Source: JACKII01 sp965202745
Lineage (GTDB): Bacteria > Pseudomonadota > Alphaproteobacteria > Bin95
DNA length: 64,000 bases
Assembly (NCBI GenBank): GCA_965202745.1
Contig: CBDBCB010000016.1
Location: 1-64,000 of the forward strand
Direction: 5' to 3'
Position numbers and translations under genes: made by a program. Positions 1-10,445 of the stretch are shown piece by piece; position 1 is the first letter of the stretch, and each line of letters starts with the position of its first letter. The notes below the pieces were generated by a model. It saw only the letters and a list, made by a program, of their open reading frames with translations. It was not told where the DNA came from and searched no databases.

Positions 1-315
1 GGACGGGGACATGCAGGGCGAAATTGATCAGCAGTTTATCATCTCGGAAGCAGGTCGAGATATTCTTGATAAAGCGCCCGTTCCAGCAGACTACGAAGCT
101 TACCGAGACGCCGCTGAAATGCGGCAGACAATGCGGGGCTTGCCAAGCGCTTCCCCAAAGAGAATGAGCCGCCCTTGGGCGGCTCAGAAACCGAGGGCGT
201 TGCAGCGCCCTCTGATGCACCGCTTGTTCGAAAGCAAGTGCGATTTTCATCACCATCTGCAAACTGGCAGGCGGACCTTGCCCCACACAGCGGCAAGGAA
301 GGAGGTGATTGAACC

Positions 316-369
316 ATGCCCCGGTATGGTGTGTCGCGATGGCATCCAACGCTTAGGTTAGATGCCTGA
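316..369 (+). CDS. possible 17-codon ORF with perfect Shine-Dalgarno
   Basis: A 17-residue ORF (MPRYGVSRWHPTLRLDA) follows AAGGAGGTGA, a full match to the anti-Shine-Dalgarno of 16S rRNA, with 6 nt before ATG. A UUCG-loop hairpin begins 4 nt after the stop. The strong ribosome binding site and adjacent hairpin suggest a translated leader or tiny protein. I recognise no family. The rest of 1-315 shows no ORF I can support. Confidence 0.35.
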   Translation: MPRYGVSRWHPTLRLDA

Positions 370-372
370 CAA

Positions 373-392
373 GGGGGAGCTTCGGCTCCCCC
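373..392 (+). terminator. 8-bp hairpin with UUCG loop
   Basis: GGGGGAGC-TTCG-GCTCCCCC is a perfect 8-bp stem with a stable tetraloop, just after the 17-codon ORF and before the ORF at 445. It lacks a clear downstream T-tract (ACTTCATA follows), so it may be a weak terminator or an RNA stabiliser. Confidence 0.5.
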
Positions 393-444
393 ACTTCATA
401 TGCTAGGTAGGGCTTGAAGTCAAGAATCTCGGAGAGATACCAGT

Positions 445-633
445 ATGTTATCCTTAAGGAAGGCGCTCAAAAGTGGGCGATTACAAGAATTTATCGCGCA
501 AGAGGAAGCCCGTGGGGTTGGGTCCATCAGCGAGGCGGAGTTTGATCTTACCGCCTCTGCTGTTATCAAAACGCCGCAATCAGACGATCAAACATCTGGT
601 TCTCTTCCCCGCGATGGTTCGCGCGAAAAGTAA
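445..633 (+). CDS. small hypothetical protein (62 aa), partly antisense to the transposase
   Basis: Encodes 62 residues with a charged start (MLSLRKALKSGRLQEFIAQE). The last 22 codons are antisense to the end of the IS1595-type transposase, so the two genes converge and overlap by 68 bp. From memory, similar small ORFs sit next to this transposase type in other alphaproteobacteria, so it may be an IS passenger. Function unknown. Start chosen at the only ATG; GGAGA lies about 9 nt upstream. Confidence 0.5.
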   Translation: MLSLRKALKSGRLQEFIAQEEARGVGSISEAEFDLTASAVIKTPQSDDQTSGSLPRDGSREK

Positions 634-1354
634 ACTCGTCCAGATACTTGCGCATGTGCTGCTGGCTGATTGAAACGTGAATGCCTCGGATCGAGTGCTT
701 GAAATGACGCCAGAACGACTTAACATGGTTGGTGTGGTGCAGCGTGTCTGTTTCAGCATCGTAAACCGCCCACTCTTTCGCACCGTGCTTTACAGCAACG
801 TGCGAATAGCCATGATCTTTGAAGCCCATCACGATTGTCTTGCCAGCTGCGCCACGCCCACGCTTGCCGGGGCGCTTTCCGCCTACATACGCCTCGTCAA
901 TCTCAACATGCCCTTGCAGCATTGCCTTGAGTTCGTGTTTGTCCATTTGCTCGCGGATTTTGTGTCCAATCCGCCAAGCTGTCTTGTATGTGACACCAAG
1001 CTGGCGTTGCAGTTCCTTGGCGGAAACGCCGTGGCGTGTCGTGACGAAGAGGTAGATCGCGTAGAACCACGATTGCAGCGGGGTGCGAGTATCTTGAAAG
1101 ATGGTGCCTGCTGTGGGATAGACGTGATTCCCGCAAGACGCGCAGGCCCATGCGCGACGCTGTGTTTCCGCCTTAGTGCGCTTGTCTACGGACTTAACGC
1201 GGTGGAAAGTGCTTAGCTTGCCACAGGCGCGGCACTCATGGCGCTCACCAAAGCGGACGTTGAAAATGTGCTCAAGGCACGCCTCATCATCGGGGAAGCG
1301 CTTGAAGAAGTCGCGGACGCTAAAGTCAGGAGATGCTGATTTGCTCTTTTCCAT
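566..1354 (-). pseudogene. IS1595-family (ISXO2-like) transposase, internally deleted
   Basis: The 262-aa product has the family layout: an N-terminal zinc ribbon with Cys pairs at 41/44 and 71/74, a helix-turn-helix (ELQRQLGVTYKTAWRIGHKI, about 114-133), the first catalytic Asp in EIDEAYVGGK (about 151-160) and the C-terminal NHVKSFWRHFKHSIRG and YLDEFTFRANHR blocks. The family is normally about 300 aa or more and has a second catalytic Asp (VYTDE-like block) between these parts. Here GKTIVMGF runs straight into DHGYSHVAV, so that block is absent. I infer an in-frame deletion and an inactive transposase. A possible terminal sequence GGGGTGTATCCCC lies just upstream of the start (1391-1403, minus strand); no left terminus was found. 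Confidence 0.7.
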
Positions 1355-1433
1355 GCATCATAGATAGCAACTCAAATTACTTGCGTTAAGGGGATACACC
1401 CCTATTTCAAAGGACAATCATCCTACAGCGGCT

Positions 1434-2558
1434 TCAAATTACCAACCCATAACGAGCTGCGATTTCTGCGGAATGCTGCCCCAGCAAGGACGCACCCACG
1501 GGTGCCCGCACCGGCGTCTTTTCAAAGCGGATGGGATTGTGCGCCACTGGCACTTCATGCCCGCTGGCATGTGGTGCGGTGCCAACCAGGCCGCGCTCCT
1601 GCACTTTCCGGGAGTCGACGGCCTCCCTCACCGTCTGGATAGGCCCGCCCGGTACACCGCCTGCACGCATCGCCTCCACCCAGGTATCACGCGGTTGCGT
1701 GGCGAAAATAGCCTCGATCTCCGCCATAATCTCATCGCGATGGGCGACCCGGGCGGAGTTGGTGGCGAAGCGCTCATCGGTCAGCCATTCCGGGCGGGCG
1801 GCGATATTCTCCGCAAATTTCCGCCAGACACGTTCGCCCCCCAGGGTCATTTGTAAGGGGCCATCACTCACACCCAGCGGCGCAGCAGCCGGGCTGCCAT
1901 TGCCGAAGCGTTGCGGCGGATCGCCCGTGACCTAATAGGCAAGGCCATAGAAGTAGCTCATCGCGACAGTATTCCGGAACAGGCCAACGGACACCAACTG
2001 CCCCTCACCGGAATCCTCCCGCGCGAACAGCGCTGCCAATACCGCCTGCACCAGAGAGTTGGCGGCACTAAGCTCGATGATCGATAGGCCTGCCTTGGCT
2101 GGCGGTCCATCCGGCAAGCCATTGATGGTGCCAAACCCGCTTGCCGCCTGATGCAGCGCGTCCCGCCCGACCGAGCCATCTGGCAGCGCCGGATCGATCA
2201 AGCCATAGACCAGCCACGGATTCGCCACGGCCAGACTGGCATGATCCAGACCAAGCGTTGCCAGCTCGCTGTCCGCAACTACAACGTCCACCTTCTCGGC
2301 CAACGCATGGGCCGCCGCCCGTCCCTGATCCGTCGAGAGGTCGAGAACCACAGATTGCTTGTTCCGGTTCAACGCCAGAAAGGCCGCCGAGTCGCCGCCC
2401 TCCAACTGAGGCCCCGGCCAGTGCCGCACCGGATCGCCACCCGGTGGCTCCACCTTAATCACTGCCGCACCGAAGTCGCTCAGCGTCTGCGCCGCGCTCG
2501 GGCCAGCAACGCCCGTTGCCAATTCCAACACCGTGATGTGGGAGAGGATATTGCTCAT
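1434..2558 (-). pseudogene. CaiB/BaiF CoA-transferase, amber interrupted
   Basis: Full-length CaiB/BaiF (class III) CoA-transferase frame of 374 codons, interrupted once by an in-frame TAG at 1932-1934. The N-terminal part starts MSNILSHITVLELATGVAGP and contains VIKVEPPGGDPVRHWPGP; after the stop the same frame continues with VTGDPPQRFGNGSPAAP and ends with the usual LLGQHSAEIAARYGL tail. The stop is one transition from TGG or CAG. The start ATG overlaps the stop of the upstream CaiB gene by 4 bp (ATGA), so it is the last gene of a three-CaiB operon now split by the prophage. These enzymes move CoA between acyl groups; the substrate cannot be read from sequence. Confidence 0.85.
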
Positions 2559-3246
2559 ACCATTTTCCCCATCGCACCGGCGCTACGCACCGCACGCACC
2601 TGCTCCGCCGAGTAACCGAGCCATTCACCCAGGACCGTCTCCCCATGGTGACCGAGCAAAGGTGCGCCTTGCGGGGCACGGGCCGGCGTTCCGGCCAAAT
2701 GCATCGGGCTCGGCATGTTCGGTGTCTCACCGATATCGGCATGCGGCACCGGCCCCAACAGCGCCGCCGCTGCCGGATCAGCAAAGGCCGCGGGAATATC
2801 CCGCGCCTCATGGCACGGTACGCCAGCCGCCTGCAGCGAGACCAACGCCTCCGTCCGCTCCATCACCGCCAAGGCCGCAGCAACGGCCGCATCCAGAGCT
2901 TCCCGGTCCGCCACACGGGCCGGATTGCCGACCCAAGTGCCGCGCGCTTCCATTCCCAATGCCTGGCAGAGCCCCTCGAACTGCGCGTCCGTCTCCACCG
3001 CCAGGGCGATTTCGCCATCCAGGCAGGAATACCGCCCTACCGGCGTCATGAAATAGTCGCCATTGCCCAGCCGCTCCAGCACCGTGCCATCCAGTATATA
3101 GCCAACCGCGTGCATGGCGGTCTGATAGAAGCCGGTGTCGAACAATGGCACCTCCAGAAACTGCCCCTCGCCCGTGCGCTTGCGGTGATAGAGCGCTGCC
3201 AGCACCCCTGCCCCGCCGGTCAGCCCCGTCGACACATCGATCATGG
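2555..3246 (-). pseudogene. CaiB/BaiF CoA-transferase, 3' half (interrupted by prophage)
   Basis: Encodes the central and C-terminal part of a CaiB/BaiF enzyme: IDVSTGLTGGAGVLAALYHRKR, then EGQFLEVPLFDTGFYQTAMHAVGY, and the C-terminal PLLGHHGETVLGEWLGYSAEQV. The N-terminal half lies 33.7 kb away at 36960-37286. Joining the halves through a single CATGG copy restores the reading EPVRTAIPM-IDVSTGL, which matches the family. An internal ATG opens this fragment, but it has no CoA-binding N-terminal fold and is unlikely to work alone. Its stop overlaps the next CaiB start (ATGA). Confidence 0.9.
3242..3246. repeat. 5-bp target-site duplication CATGG, left copy
   Basis: CATGG directly precedes the prophage left end TGTAGCGCG. 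The same pentamer follows the right end at 36960-36964. Five-base duplications are typical of Mu-type transposition. Confidence 0.92.
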
Positions 3247-3275
3247 TGTAGCGCGTCAGAAATAATGGGAAATTC
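3247..3275 (+). repeat. prophage left terminal inverted repeat
   Basis: Begins TGTAGCGCGTCAGAAATAAT. Aligned with the reverse complement of the right end it matches at 21 of 29 positions, with shared cores CAGAAA and AATGG. GAAATTC occurs twice nearby (within 3269-3299), as expected for tandem transposase-binding sites. 3276-3415 shows no gene. Confidence 0.85.
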
Positions 3276-3415
3276 GCGACGTTTCAGTGAGAAATTCAGC
3301 CCAAAACGGTCGGGATTTTTGGCGCGGCGAGCGCGGCGCGTGACCGCCGGTTGCCGGGACAGTCGATCGCCGGGACCCCGGCTTTCACGGTTGATCACAT
3401 CGGTTGTCGGACCCC

Positions 3416-3967
3416 TCACGGATCGTTGCCTGAGTTCGGCTGGTTTGGAGGCTGCGGCGCCGGTGGGCCTCGCAGGTCGGTCCACGCCCCCCAGGAGCCG
3501 TCGGGGTTCCGGAACCGCAGGCTTGTGCCGTCCCATTGGTGTGCGGGGCCGTATCGGGAGATGTTCCGGAACCTGTTACCGACGACGTTTTGCACGAACG
3601 CGGTCGTGGCGAGTCGCGTGGTGTCATTGTCGCGGAGCAGCGTCGGTGCGGTCGCGATCCCGTTCAGCATGGGAGAATGGAGCCGCGCGATGCTGTTGGG
3701 GATCTGCCCAAGCGGCACGTTGCCATTGGTATCCAGCGACGCCGCGCCGTTCGGCACGTCCAATTCGACGCTCTGCGTCGCGGACGGCGGCAACTGCCCT
3801 CCGGGGACCTTTCCGTCGGCACCCAGGGATGCCACGCCACCAGCTCGCCCGCGCCCGGCGATCATGGTCTTGACGCGCTGGAACAGTTTGAAAAACTCCG
3901 CCCGTGGCGGGCGGTTGTTTTGGCTGTCGAGTGCTGAGGTCGAGATGTCGTCATTTGGCCAGGTCAT
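3416..3967 (-). CDS. phage tail fibre/receptor-binding protein (small)
   Basis: 183-aa protein, last gene of the leftward structural operon and immediately downstream of the tip protein. It contains spacer-like repeats GGVASLGADGKVPGGQLPP and GAASLDTNGNVPLGQIP, a pattern common in collar/fibre proteins, followed by a short C-terminal WDGTSLRFRNPDGSWGAWTDL module as seen at fibre ends. Position and composition support a tail fibre. Short for the family, so it may be a trimmed version. Confidence 0.6.
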   Translation of the reverse strand: MTWPNDDISTSALDSQNNRPPRAEFFKLFQRVKTMIAGRGRAGGVASLGADGKVPGGQLPPSATQSVELDVPNGAASLDTNGNVPLGQIPNSIARLHSPMLNGIATAPTLLRDNDTTRLATTAFVQNVVGNRFRNISRYGPAHQWDGTSLRFRNPDGSWGAWTDLRGPPAPQPPNQPNSGNDP

Positions 3968-3977
3968 TGCCTCTCCG

Positions 3978-6900
3978 TCAGTTGGTCGCGGCCAGCCCGC
4001 GAATGGTAACGTCCACGACGGCGTCGGCGGGATTTCCGCTTCCGTCGAATATTCTGATGCGCAACGGCACCTTTGACTCCAGCGACCAGGTCCAGCCGGC
4101 GCCGACCGATTGCAGTGTCAGATCGACGTCGGTCACCAGGGCCAGATCATGGGGCACCTCGCGGCCATTCGAGGCGCTGCCCGTCCAATCGGCGGTGTTC
4201 GCATCCAGCAACCGCCGAGTGGCGGTGGGGGCAATCACAGACCAGCAGAGGTGATCCAGGCTGAGCACATCGCCGCCATCTCCCGTCAATCGCCATTGCA
4301 CCTGCACCCATCGCGCCGTCAGTGTGGTGCCTGCCGCATGGGCGGCCCAGCGCGCGCCCAGAACCGCTGCCCTGGTTGCGCCGGTACGCACCCGGAACTC
4401 GACGGTTCCCCCGGCCTCGCCGGACCAGTGCAGCGCAAGCGTGATCTCCGTCTGCAGATCCTCGGGAGGCGGTGTGTATGCCATGCTCTGCGCGGCCCCA
4501 TTGCCACTGCCCGCGCCCCAGGACTCCCAGGCTGCCCATCTGTCGACGTCGCGCCATGTGTAGCTGCTGAGCCCTTCCAGCGCGTCCCGCCCGTCGTTGG
4601 AACGCACGGCGGATTGCACGGTGCCCGGCCACCCCTCGGCAGAGGGGCAGCGCCAGAGCGCCGCATGGCCCTACCGCTGCCCGCCGATTTCCGCGTTGAT
4701 GCGCGTATCGCCCTCCGACAGGGTACCGCTGGTGCTGATGGCGCGGGCCACGAATGTCCATGCGCCCGGGGCAGGCTCGACTGTCTCGAGCGGTGACGCG
4801 GTCAGGAACCCGCGATGCAGCGAGGACATGCTGTCCCAATGCGGCGGCGTGCCGTTGGTGGTCGGAAAATATCTGATGATCACGTCGGCCAGATCGGGAT
4901 CATCGGGCGGCGTCCAGCGCAGGCGACGGGTGCCGTCGCCCAGCACGTCGATGAGGAAGTTGTCCGGGACACCCGGCGAGAACGGCACCCCCTAGATGTC
5001 GTGGAACGTCACGAAGGGCTGTCCGATCGGAGCGATCCGGCTGCCCGGGATCACCGTGATCCTTGCATTTCCCGTTGCGGGCGCGGCCCAGCGTGCCCGT
5101 GTTTCACCGTTTGTCATTGTCGCCACGCCAATCGCCCGTGACGGTCAGAATGGCCTCGATCCCGATGGCGTATCCGGCGCTCACGCGCACCGGGTTCTCG
5201 GTAATTGACACCGTGACCACACGCGGCGTGCGGGGCCTGATGTCCGGCAGCGGCACCGACAGGTCGCTTGTGGCGGCAGCATGATAGTTTTGGTCCTCGT
5301 CGATCGCCGTGAATTTGAACCGGCGGTCGTCGATCGGCTCGACGCCTGTGATGCGGACCCTGCGCGGCGGCAGATTGGTGTCGTACAGCCGCCAGAGCAC
5401 GTCCTGCGGCTCGGTATCGGCGGGGTCCTCGACCGGCTGGCGCAATTTGAGGTCGCGGGTCGGGCCGACCCCGGCCACGGCCCGGTCGACGCGGCTCATG
5501 TGCAGTCGCCCGTCCTGTCGGCGCAGGACCAGCCAGGCCTCCGAACCAACCGCAACAGCCCGGTCGAGCGTGATGTCAGCGCCATGCAGTCGCACCACGC
5601 GACCGACCCTGCCGCCGTCAATCAGCGAATGTGTCACCATCACCACGTCGCCCTTCACGAACGCGCGGCCCTCGTGGCTCATCTCCCATGTCAGGCGGCG
5701 GCGATAATAGTGCTGTCGCGCCGCCGTGAGATTGCATTCGATCGCCGCGTGATCGCGGTTTGTGATGCCGCGCGCGGTGATCGTCGAGCTGGTGACCGTC
5801 GGCCCCGTGAGGCCTGGTCGCGTGCGGCGCACCGAGCTGTACTGCCAGTCGTTTTCAGGATCGACAAACCGCACCACGATCTCATCCGCGAGCCCCCCCG
5901 GCGGCCAATCGACCCTGAACGTTCCCTCCAGAATGTTGCCGGGCGTGACAAGGCCGGTCACGTCCCGGTCGGCCTCCTCGTAGACCACGCCGAGCCTGCC
6001 TGTCGCCCAGGTCATGGCGGCGCGCCCGCACTGTGCGATCGTGCCGAGGATCCCGTCATGGGTGGCGGCGGATTGCAGCACGAGATCACAGGCCAGCCCC
6101 TGATCCCCGCACCAGGTGTACCACGCGGCCAGATTATCATCGTCAATGCGCGCGGCGCGCAGTCCGACCCCGGCGGCCGGGTTGCTGGAGCGTTCGTTTC
6201 CAGTGGTCCAGGCACCGTTGTGAAACACCGGCACTTTCTTTGGCCGGAGGCCCTGACGCTCAGCGCCAGGCGCGTCTGCCCGGTGTAGTCGCCTGAATCG
6301 GGCTGACAGGCGCGCAGCGCGGCAAACTGGATCTGATCCCGCTCCCGCGTGCCGTCGCGCGGCTCGGTCGTGCGCCTGACGCGCACGTTCCATGCTCCGG
6401 AACCATTCGGGTTGATCGAAATCGTGCGTCGGACAGGCGACTGGGAATCGTTGCGGATCGTCACCGTGCGGGAGGACCACGCGCCTGCCGCGCCGCGCAG
6501 CCGCCACTGGATGACGATATCAACCTCGCGCGCCACGGTGTCGGCGCGATCATTGATGCCAAACAGATCACCGACAATATCGACGGCGATCCTGTCGGTG
6601 TCCGCGGCAGTCACGCGCCTCACCCAGTCTGTATCGTCCAGCATCGCCCCGGCTATCGTGTCGACGTTGCCGGCGAAAATCGTCACCGCAGTGCCGCGCG
6701 CGATCTGGGTGGTCACACCCTCATACGCCGACAGATCGGACGTGCCGACCCTGAGATTATCGATATCCAGATCGCCCGGACCGAACTGGAATGTCTGTGA
6801 CAGGAATTGCTCGTCCCCCATGAACTCCGTGAACCCGGCGGCGGCGACGTCGGGGAACATACGGTGTCGTCCCAGCACCAGCGGCAGCGGCTCGTACAGC

Positions 6901-7258
6901 CGGGCGCGGTTGCCGCTGCCCGACAGGCTGTATATCGGTTCGACCGGAACGTTTTCGACGCCGCCCAGATCGGGCGCGCGGATCGGGATCAGGGCGTTGA
7001 CCAGCAGGCCGCCGACCGCCACGAGTCCGGCGGAGGCAAACGTCAGGGCGGCACCGGCAGGCGGTGATCAGCGGGGGGCAGGATCTCGCCGTCGAGAACC
7101 ACCCCGACCTCATCCTGGTGCGCGCCGCCCATATGCGCCCGCGCCAGATCGGCTGCAGTCGTCTCACCATCGATCACCACCGGCAGTGTCTGTCGGCCCT
7201 CGGCGGTGACAGGGTGCGGCCAGACCGTCAGGGATGTGGATGTCGTCAGGTCGCCCAT
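3978..7258 (-). pseudogene. phage tail tip / host specificity protein J-like, multiply broken
   Basis: One gene spread over three frames. The N-terminus (start 7258) carries MGDLTTSTSLTVWPHPV; after a shift near 7030 comes the typical LSGSGNRARLYEPLPLVLGR block; after a shift near 6240 KKVPVFHNGAWTTGNERS; after a shift near 5115 the fibronectin-like C-terminal region. That last frame has in-frame TAG codons at 4992-4994 and 4671-4673 and ends at 3978. The family binds the tail tip and touches the host receptor. The start overlaps the end of the peptidase gene. No functional product is expected. Confidence 0.75.
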
Positions 7259-7552
7259 CGATAGATGCCTTCCATTTTCAATCCGACGCGGTCGAGCCGC
7301 TCAACCGGCGTCAGCACGGATCCGCACCCGGTCAGGCAGTGCAGCACCGACGGTCGGGTCGCTGGCGGGCTCCCCCAGCATACGCGCGCGCAGGTCCGGT
7401 GCCGCGCGGTCGCAGGCGCGATGGCTGGCGGGTGGCGACCATTGGGGCAGGTTTACGCCGAATTCGGCTGCCATGACCTCGCTTGTGAAGTGTGTACACT
7501 CGTAGGTGCCCGGCGTGAACTCGCGGCCCAGCCATTTTAACCACCAGTCCAT
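7246..7552 (-). pseudogene. NlpC/P60-like phage tail peptidase, shortened
   Basis: Starts MDWWLKWLGREFTPGTYECTHFTSEVMA, the NlpC/P60-like pattern with the likely nucleophile Cys in ECTHFTSEV. The frame then ends early; the expected C-terminus LTPVERLDRVGLKMEGIYRW is in another frame and stops inside the J start (7246). The catalytic His segment is missing, so a deletion or shift near 7310-7330 is inferred. Relatives are about 130-140 aa. Its ATG overlaps the stop of the DUF1833 gene (TGATG). It would normally help the tail cross the peptidoglycan. Confidence 0.6.
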
Positions 7553-8028
7553 CAGAACAGCCCCGGCGCTGTTTGAGGATCATAGCGCAGCGACACGGCG
7601 GGGCGGTTGAGCAGCGGGTCGAAGCCGAGCGTGACGGTGACCAGGTCGTCCACCGCGATCGCGCCGATATCCATCTCGATCTCCCATTCGGGTTCGCCGG
7701 CGATGCCGCCGCCGCCGATCAGGACCTCGAAGATCCGGACTGTCCCGCCGCCGCCGCCGCCCACCGCCTCGATCCAGTTCGAGATATCGCGCCCTATATT
7801 GCCGATCACGATCCGGGCTGTCGGGGCCTGCTGTTCCACATCGGCGGCGAGTTGCGCCTCAAAGCGTGTCGCGATATAGGTCTCGCCGCCGACCTCGATG
7901 TCGGATGTATCGTTGACCACGCGCACCGGCCCGCCCGGGCTGTCGGGGTGCCGCACGTCGAGGCAGGTGACAATGCGGCTGCGCGGCGCCGAGGCGCGGA
8001 TCGCCACGTCGATCGTCTCATCAACCAT
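7552..8028 (-). CDS. DUF1833 phage tail protein
   Basis: 158 aa, intact. Resembles the DUF1833 tail proteins found between the tape measure and the NlpC-type peptidase in alphaproteobacterial phages: VNDTSDIEVGGETYIATRFEA, EQQAPTARIVIGNIGRDISNWIEA and a C-terminal VTVTLGFDPLLNRPAVSLRYD. A Gly tract (GGGGGG) lies in the middle. Neighbours on both sides are tail-tip genes. Exact role unproven; probably a baseplate or distal tail component. Confidence 0.7.
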   Translation of the reverse strand: MVDETIDVAIRASAPRSRIVTCLDVRHPDSPGGPVRVVNDTSDIEVGGETYIATRFEAQLAADVEQQAPTARIVIGNIGRDISNWIEAVGGGGGGTVRIFEVLIGGGGIAGEPEWEIEMDIGAIAVDDLVTVTLGFDPLLNRPAVSLRYDPQTAPGLF

Positions 8029-8053
8029 TCTCTACTCCTCTTCCGAAAGCCGC

Positions 8054-8413
8054 TCACAGTGTGTTATCGGGCCAGCCTTCGAGCGTCAGTGTGGCCTCCC
8101 ATCGGCGCCGGGCCGCCGAGACGAAGGCTGTGCAGGTAATGCCGCGCGCGGCGTCCCGCACCCGGCGCGGCGCGCCGGTGGTGACGTCCGTCCAGGTGAA
8201 CCATGTATGCGCCTCACGCCGCGCCCAGGCGCGGAACCGGGCCAGATCGTCGTCACTGTCGATCAGCGCCGTGATCGACCATGTGTGGAGCGCGGTGTCG
8301 TAGCGGCGCTCCTGTCGCACCAGCTCGTCCTCGAACCGGCTGCGCACCACGTCGCTGTCCTGGCCGATTATCTGGTCCGGCACGACGATCGGGACGTAAT
8401 CAGGCCAAGCCAT
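8054..8413 (-). CDS. phage distal tail protein (119 aa)
   Basis: 119 aa, intact. Starts MAWPDYVPIVVPDQIIGQDSD, rich in Trp and charged residues (FRAWARREAHTWFTWTDVTTG) and ends LEGWPDNTL. Its ATG overlaps the tape measure stop (TGATG), so it is translationally coupled. Placement right after the tape measure and before DUF1833 suggests a distal tail protein. I do not recognise a named family with certainty. Confidence 0.6.
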   Translation of the reverse strand: MAWPDYVPIVVPDQIIGQDSDVVRSRFEDELVRQERRYDTALHTWSITALIDSDDDLARFRAWARREAHTWFTWTDVTTGAPRRVRDAARGITCTAFVSAARRRWEATLTLEGWPDNTL

Positions 8414-10445
8414 CAGAGACGCGTCCCCGGCACAATATTCTGGATGCCCCGCGCCATCGGGCCATCGGCGGCCAGATCGTCGAGAAACAGATTGACAACA
8501 AAACCGCGGACATCGACCCGCGCGCCGGCGTTTTCGACGCGCTGCGGCGCGCAGGATTGTCATTGCGCGGTCGCGGTCCTGTGCCGCGTAATCGATGCCG
8601 AGCAGGGCTCTCGACTGGTCCGGGGTGAGCACCGCCTCGCCCCGCATGAGCAGTGCGGGCACCTCGCCGGGCGCGAGGCCCGGTGTGTCGGGGCCGGTCG
8701 GCACGCCGCCACGGTGAAACGGCGACGGTCGGGGTGTGGGCACGGGCACCTCCAGATTGGCACCGCCGCCAACGCCGCCGCCGAACACATCGGCGAACGC
8801 ATCGGCGATCGGCCCGAGGATATTGCGGCGGATGGCGATCCGCGCCAGATCGGCCAAAATCGAATTCGCCAGATCGCGGAAGTTCAGCTTGCCGGTGGTG
8901 ACGAAACTCACCAGCGCGTCCTCAAGACTCCGGAATCCGCCCACCCAGGCCTCCGCCACCTCGTCGCGTGCCTCCAGCGCATCACCCGGCGTAGGCGCGC
9001 AGGGCATCGCGTGTCGCGGTCTCCAGCGCGCGGGCCTCCTCGGCCGCCCGGCGTTGCGCCAGGGCCAGACGCTCCATCTCCCTGGAGGCCGCGCGCCCGG
9101 CCCCCGATCCTGTACGCCCGAGCTCGCGCAGCGCCTCCTCAGCCCTCCTCGCCGCCTGCTCTGCATCAAATGCCGCGCCGGCCTGCTCGCGCAGCGCGCG
9201 CCTCTCGCGATCGATCTCGTCTGCAGTGACCCCCCGGGCCCGCAGGCCCGCCACCCTCGGCTCCAGCGTCTCCCGCTCCGCCTCGTCCTGCGCCTCCAGA
9301 CGCAGGCGACGGGTCCGCTCGTCCGGAGCGTTCGCGAAGTCGATCCGGATCTGCGCGCGGCGGCGGCGGCTCTCGGCGCGCGCCTGCAGCGTGGCCAGTG
9401 ATCGCAGGGCGCGGCCGAGTTCGTCCGCGAGCCGCCCCGCAGCGGCGGTGGCATCATCGAGGCCCGGTGCCACGTCCCCGCTCGCGGCAACCAGTTTGAG
9501 GGTGGATTCCTCCGCTTCGGCAACGCGGCGCAGAAGGCCATCGAGCGCCGCCGCCTGCCCATCGCTCAAATCGCGGGTACCGTTGGCCGCCCCCTCCAGC
9601 GCCGTGCGCAATTTCCCCAGGGCCTCCGCCTGCGCATCAAATCCGTCCGCATCGCGCAACTCCCCGTAGGCGGCGATCAATCTGCGCGCGGCTTCCTCGG
9701 TCAGATCAAGCAGCTCAGTGATCCGATCCAACGCCCCGGAGTTGCCGGTTGATTCCGCCTCAAACACCTCTTCACTGAGCCTGGCCAATCTCATCAGACG
9801 TTCTTTCAGCGCATCCTCGTTCCGGAGCAACTCGCTGGCTTCGCTGAAAGGGCTTACGAGTTGCTGTGGGTTCAGGTCGCGGAGGGTGGTGCGCAATTGG
9901 CGAGCCAGATCGAAGATCGGGGCATTGGCGCGGGAAAAGTCGAGGCCCTCGGCCGCGCCGAGCACGTCGTCAAGGCCCGCGATCACCCCGGCCAGGGCAC
10001 GGGCCGCCTCGCGGTTGGCCAGCGCGTCCTGGGCGGCATTCAGCGCGCGCGCCTGTGCGGAGGCGCGGCCATAGGCCTCGGCCAGGGCGTCCACGTCCGC
10101 CCGTGCCCGTTCCAGCGTCCGCAGCCTGCCCGCCGCATCCGCCAGCCGATCCGTCGCATCTGCGCTGTCCTCTGCCGCGTCACCCAGATTGAACAGAAAC
10201 GCAGCCAGCGCCGAGGCAACGGCGACCAGTCCACCGACTACGGCACCAACCACGCCGAAGCCGCCGAGCAGCTGCGGGGCCTGCTGTGAAAAGGACTGCA
10301 GCGCCGATGTGCCGGACGCGATCTGGACGGCAAAATCCGACACCTGAAACGCCGTGTTCTGGATCGCAGGCCCCAGCCGGCGCGTGCGCTGCACCGCTTG
10401 AGCCGTGGCCGTATTGGCCCGCCTCTGCGCCGCCGTCGGATCTGG
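8413..10445 (-). pseudogene. tail tape measure protein, N-terminally truncated and frameshifted
   Basis: Carries the tape-measure signature AIQNTAFQVSDFAVQIASGT, then an Ala-rich membrane segment (LGGFGVVGAVVGGLVAVASA), a long coiled-coil region with many Ala/Arg/Glu, and the C-terminal block FVTTGKLNFRDLANSILADL...PSPFHRGG. Shifts near 8985 and 8550 move the end into other frames; the last frame ends NIVPGTRL at 8413. The start is lost: at about 10440 the frame runs directly into the second copy of the major tail gene, so the N-terminus and the usual tail chaperone genes are missing. It would set tail length and help DNA ejection. Confidence 0.75.

Noticed and set aside
39..317. 92-aa leftward ORF near the window start
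   Set aside because: Low-complexity Ser/Arg-rich reading, no start signal, antisense to a region with better RNA-level signals.
300..330. Match to the 16S rRNA 3' end (reverse complement)
   Set aside because: Only the SD/anti-SD stretch matches; flanking sequence is not rRNA. Better explained as a strong ribosome binding site.
5281..6288. 335-aa rightward ORF within the tail tip gene
   Set aside because: Arg/His/Pro-rich shadow frame; the opposite strand carries J-like motifs.
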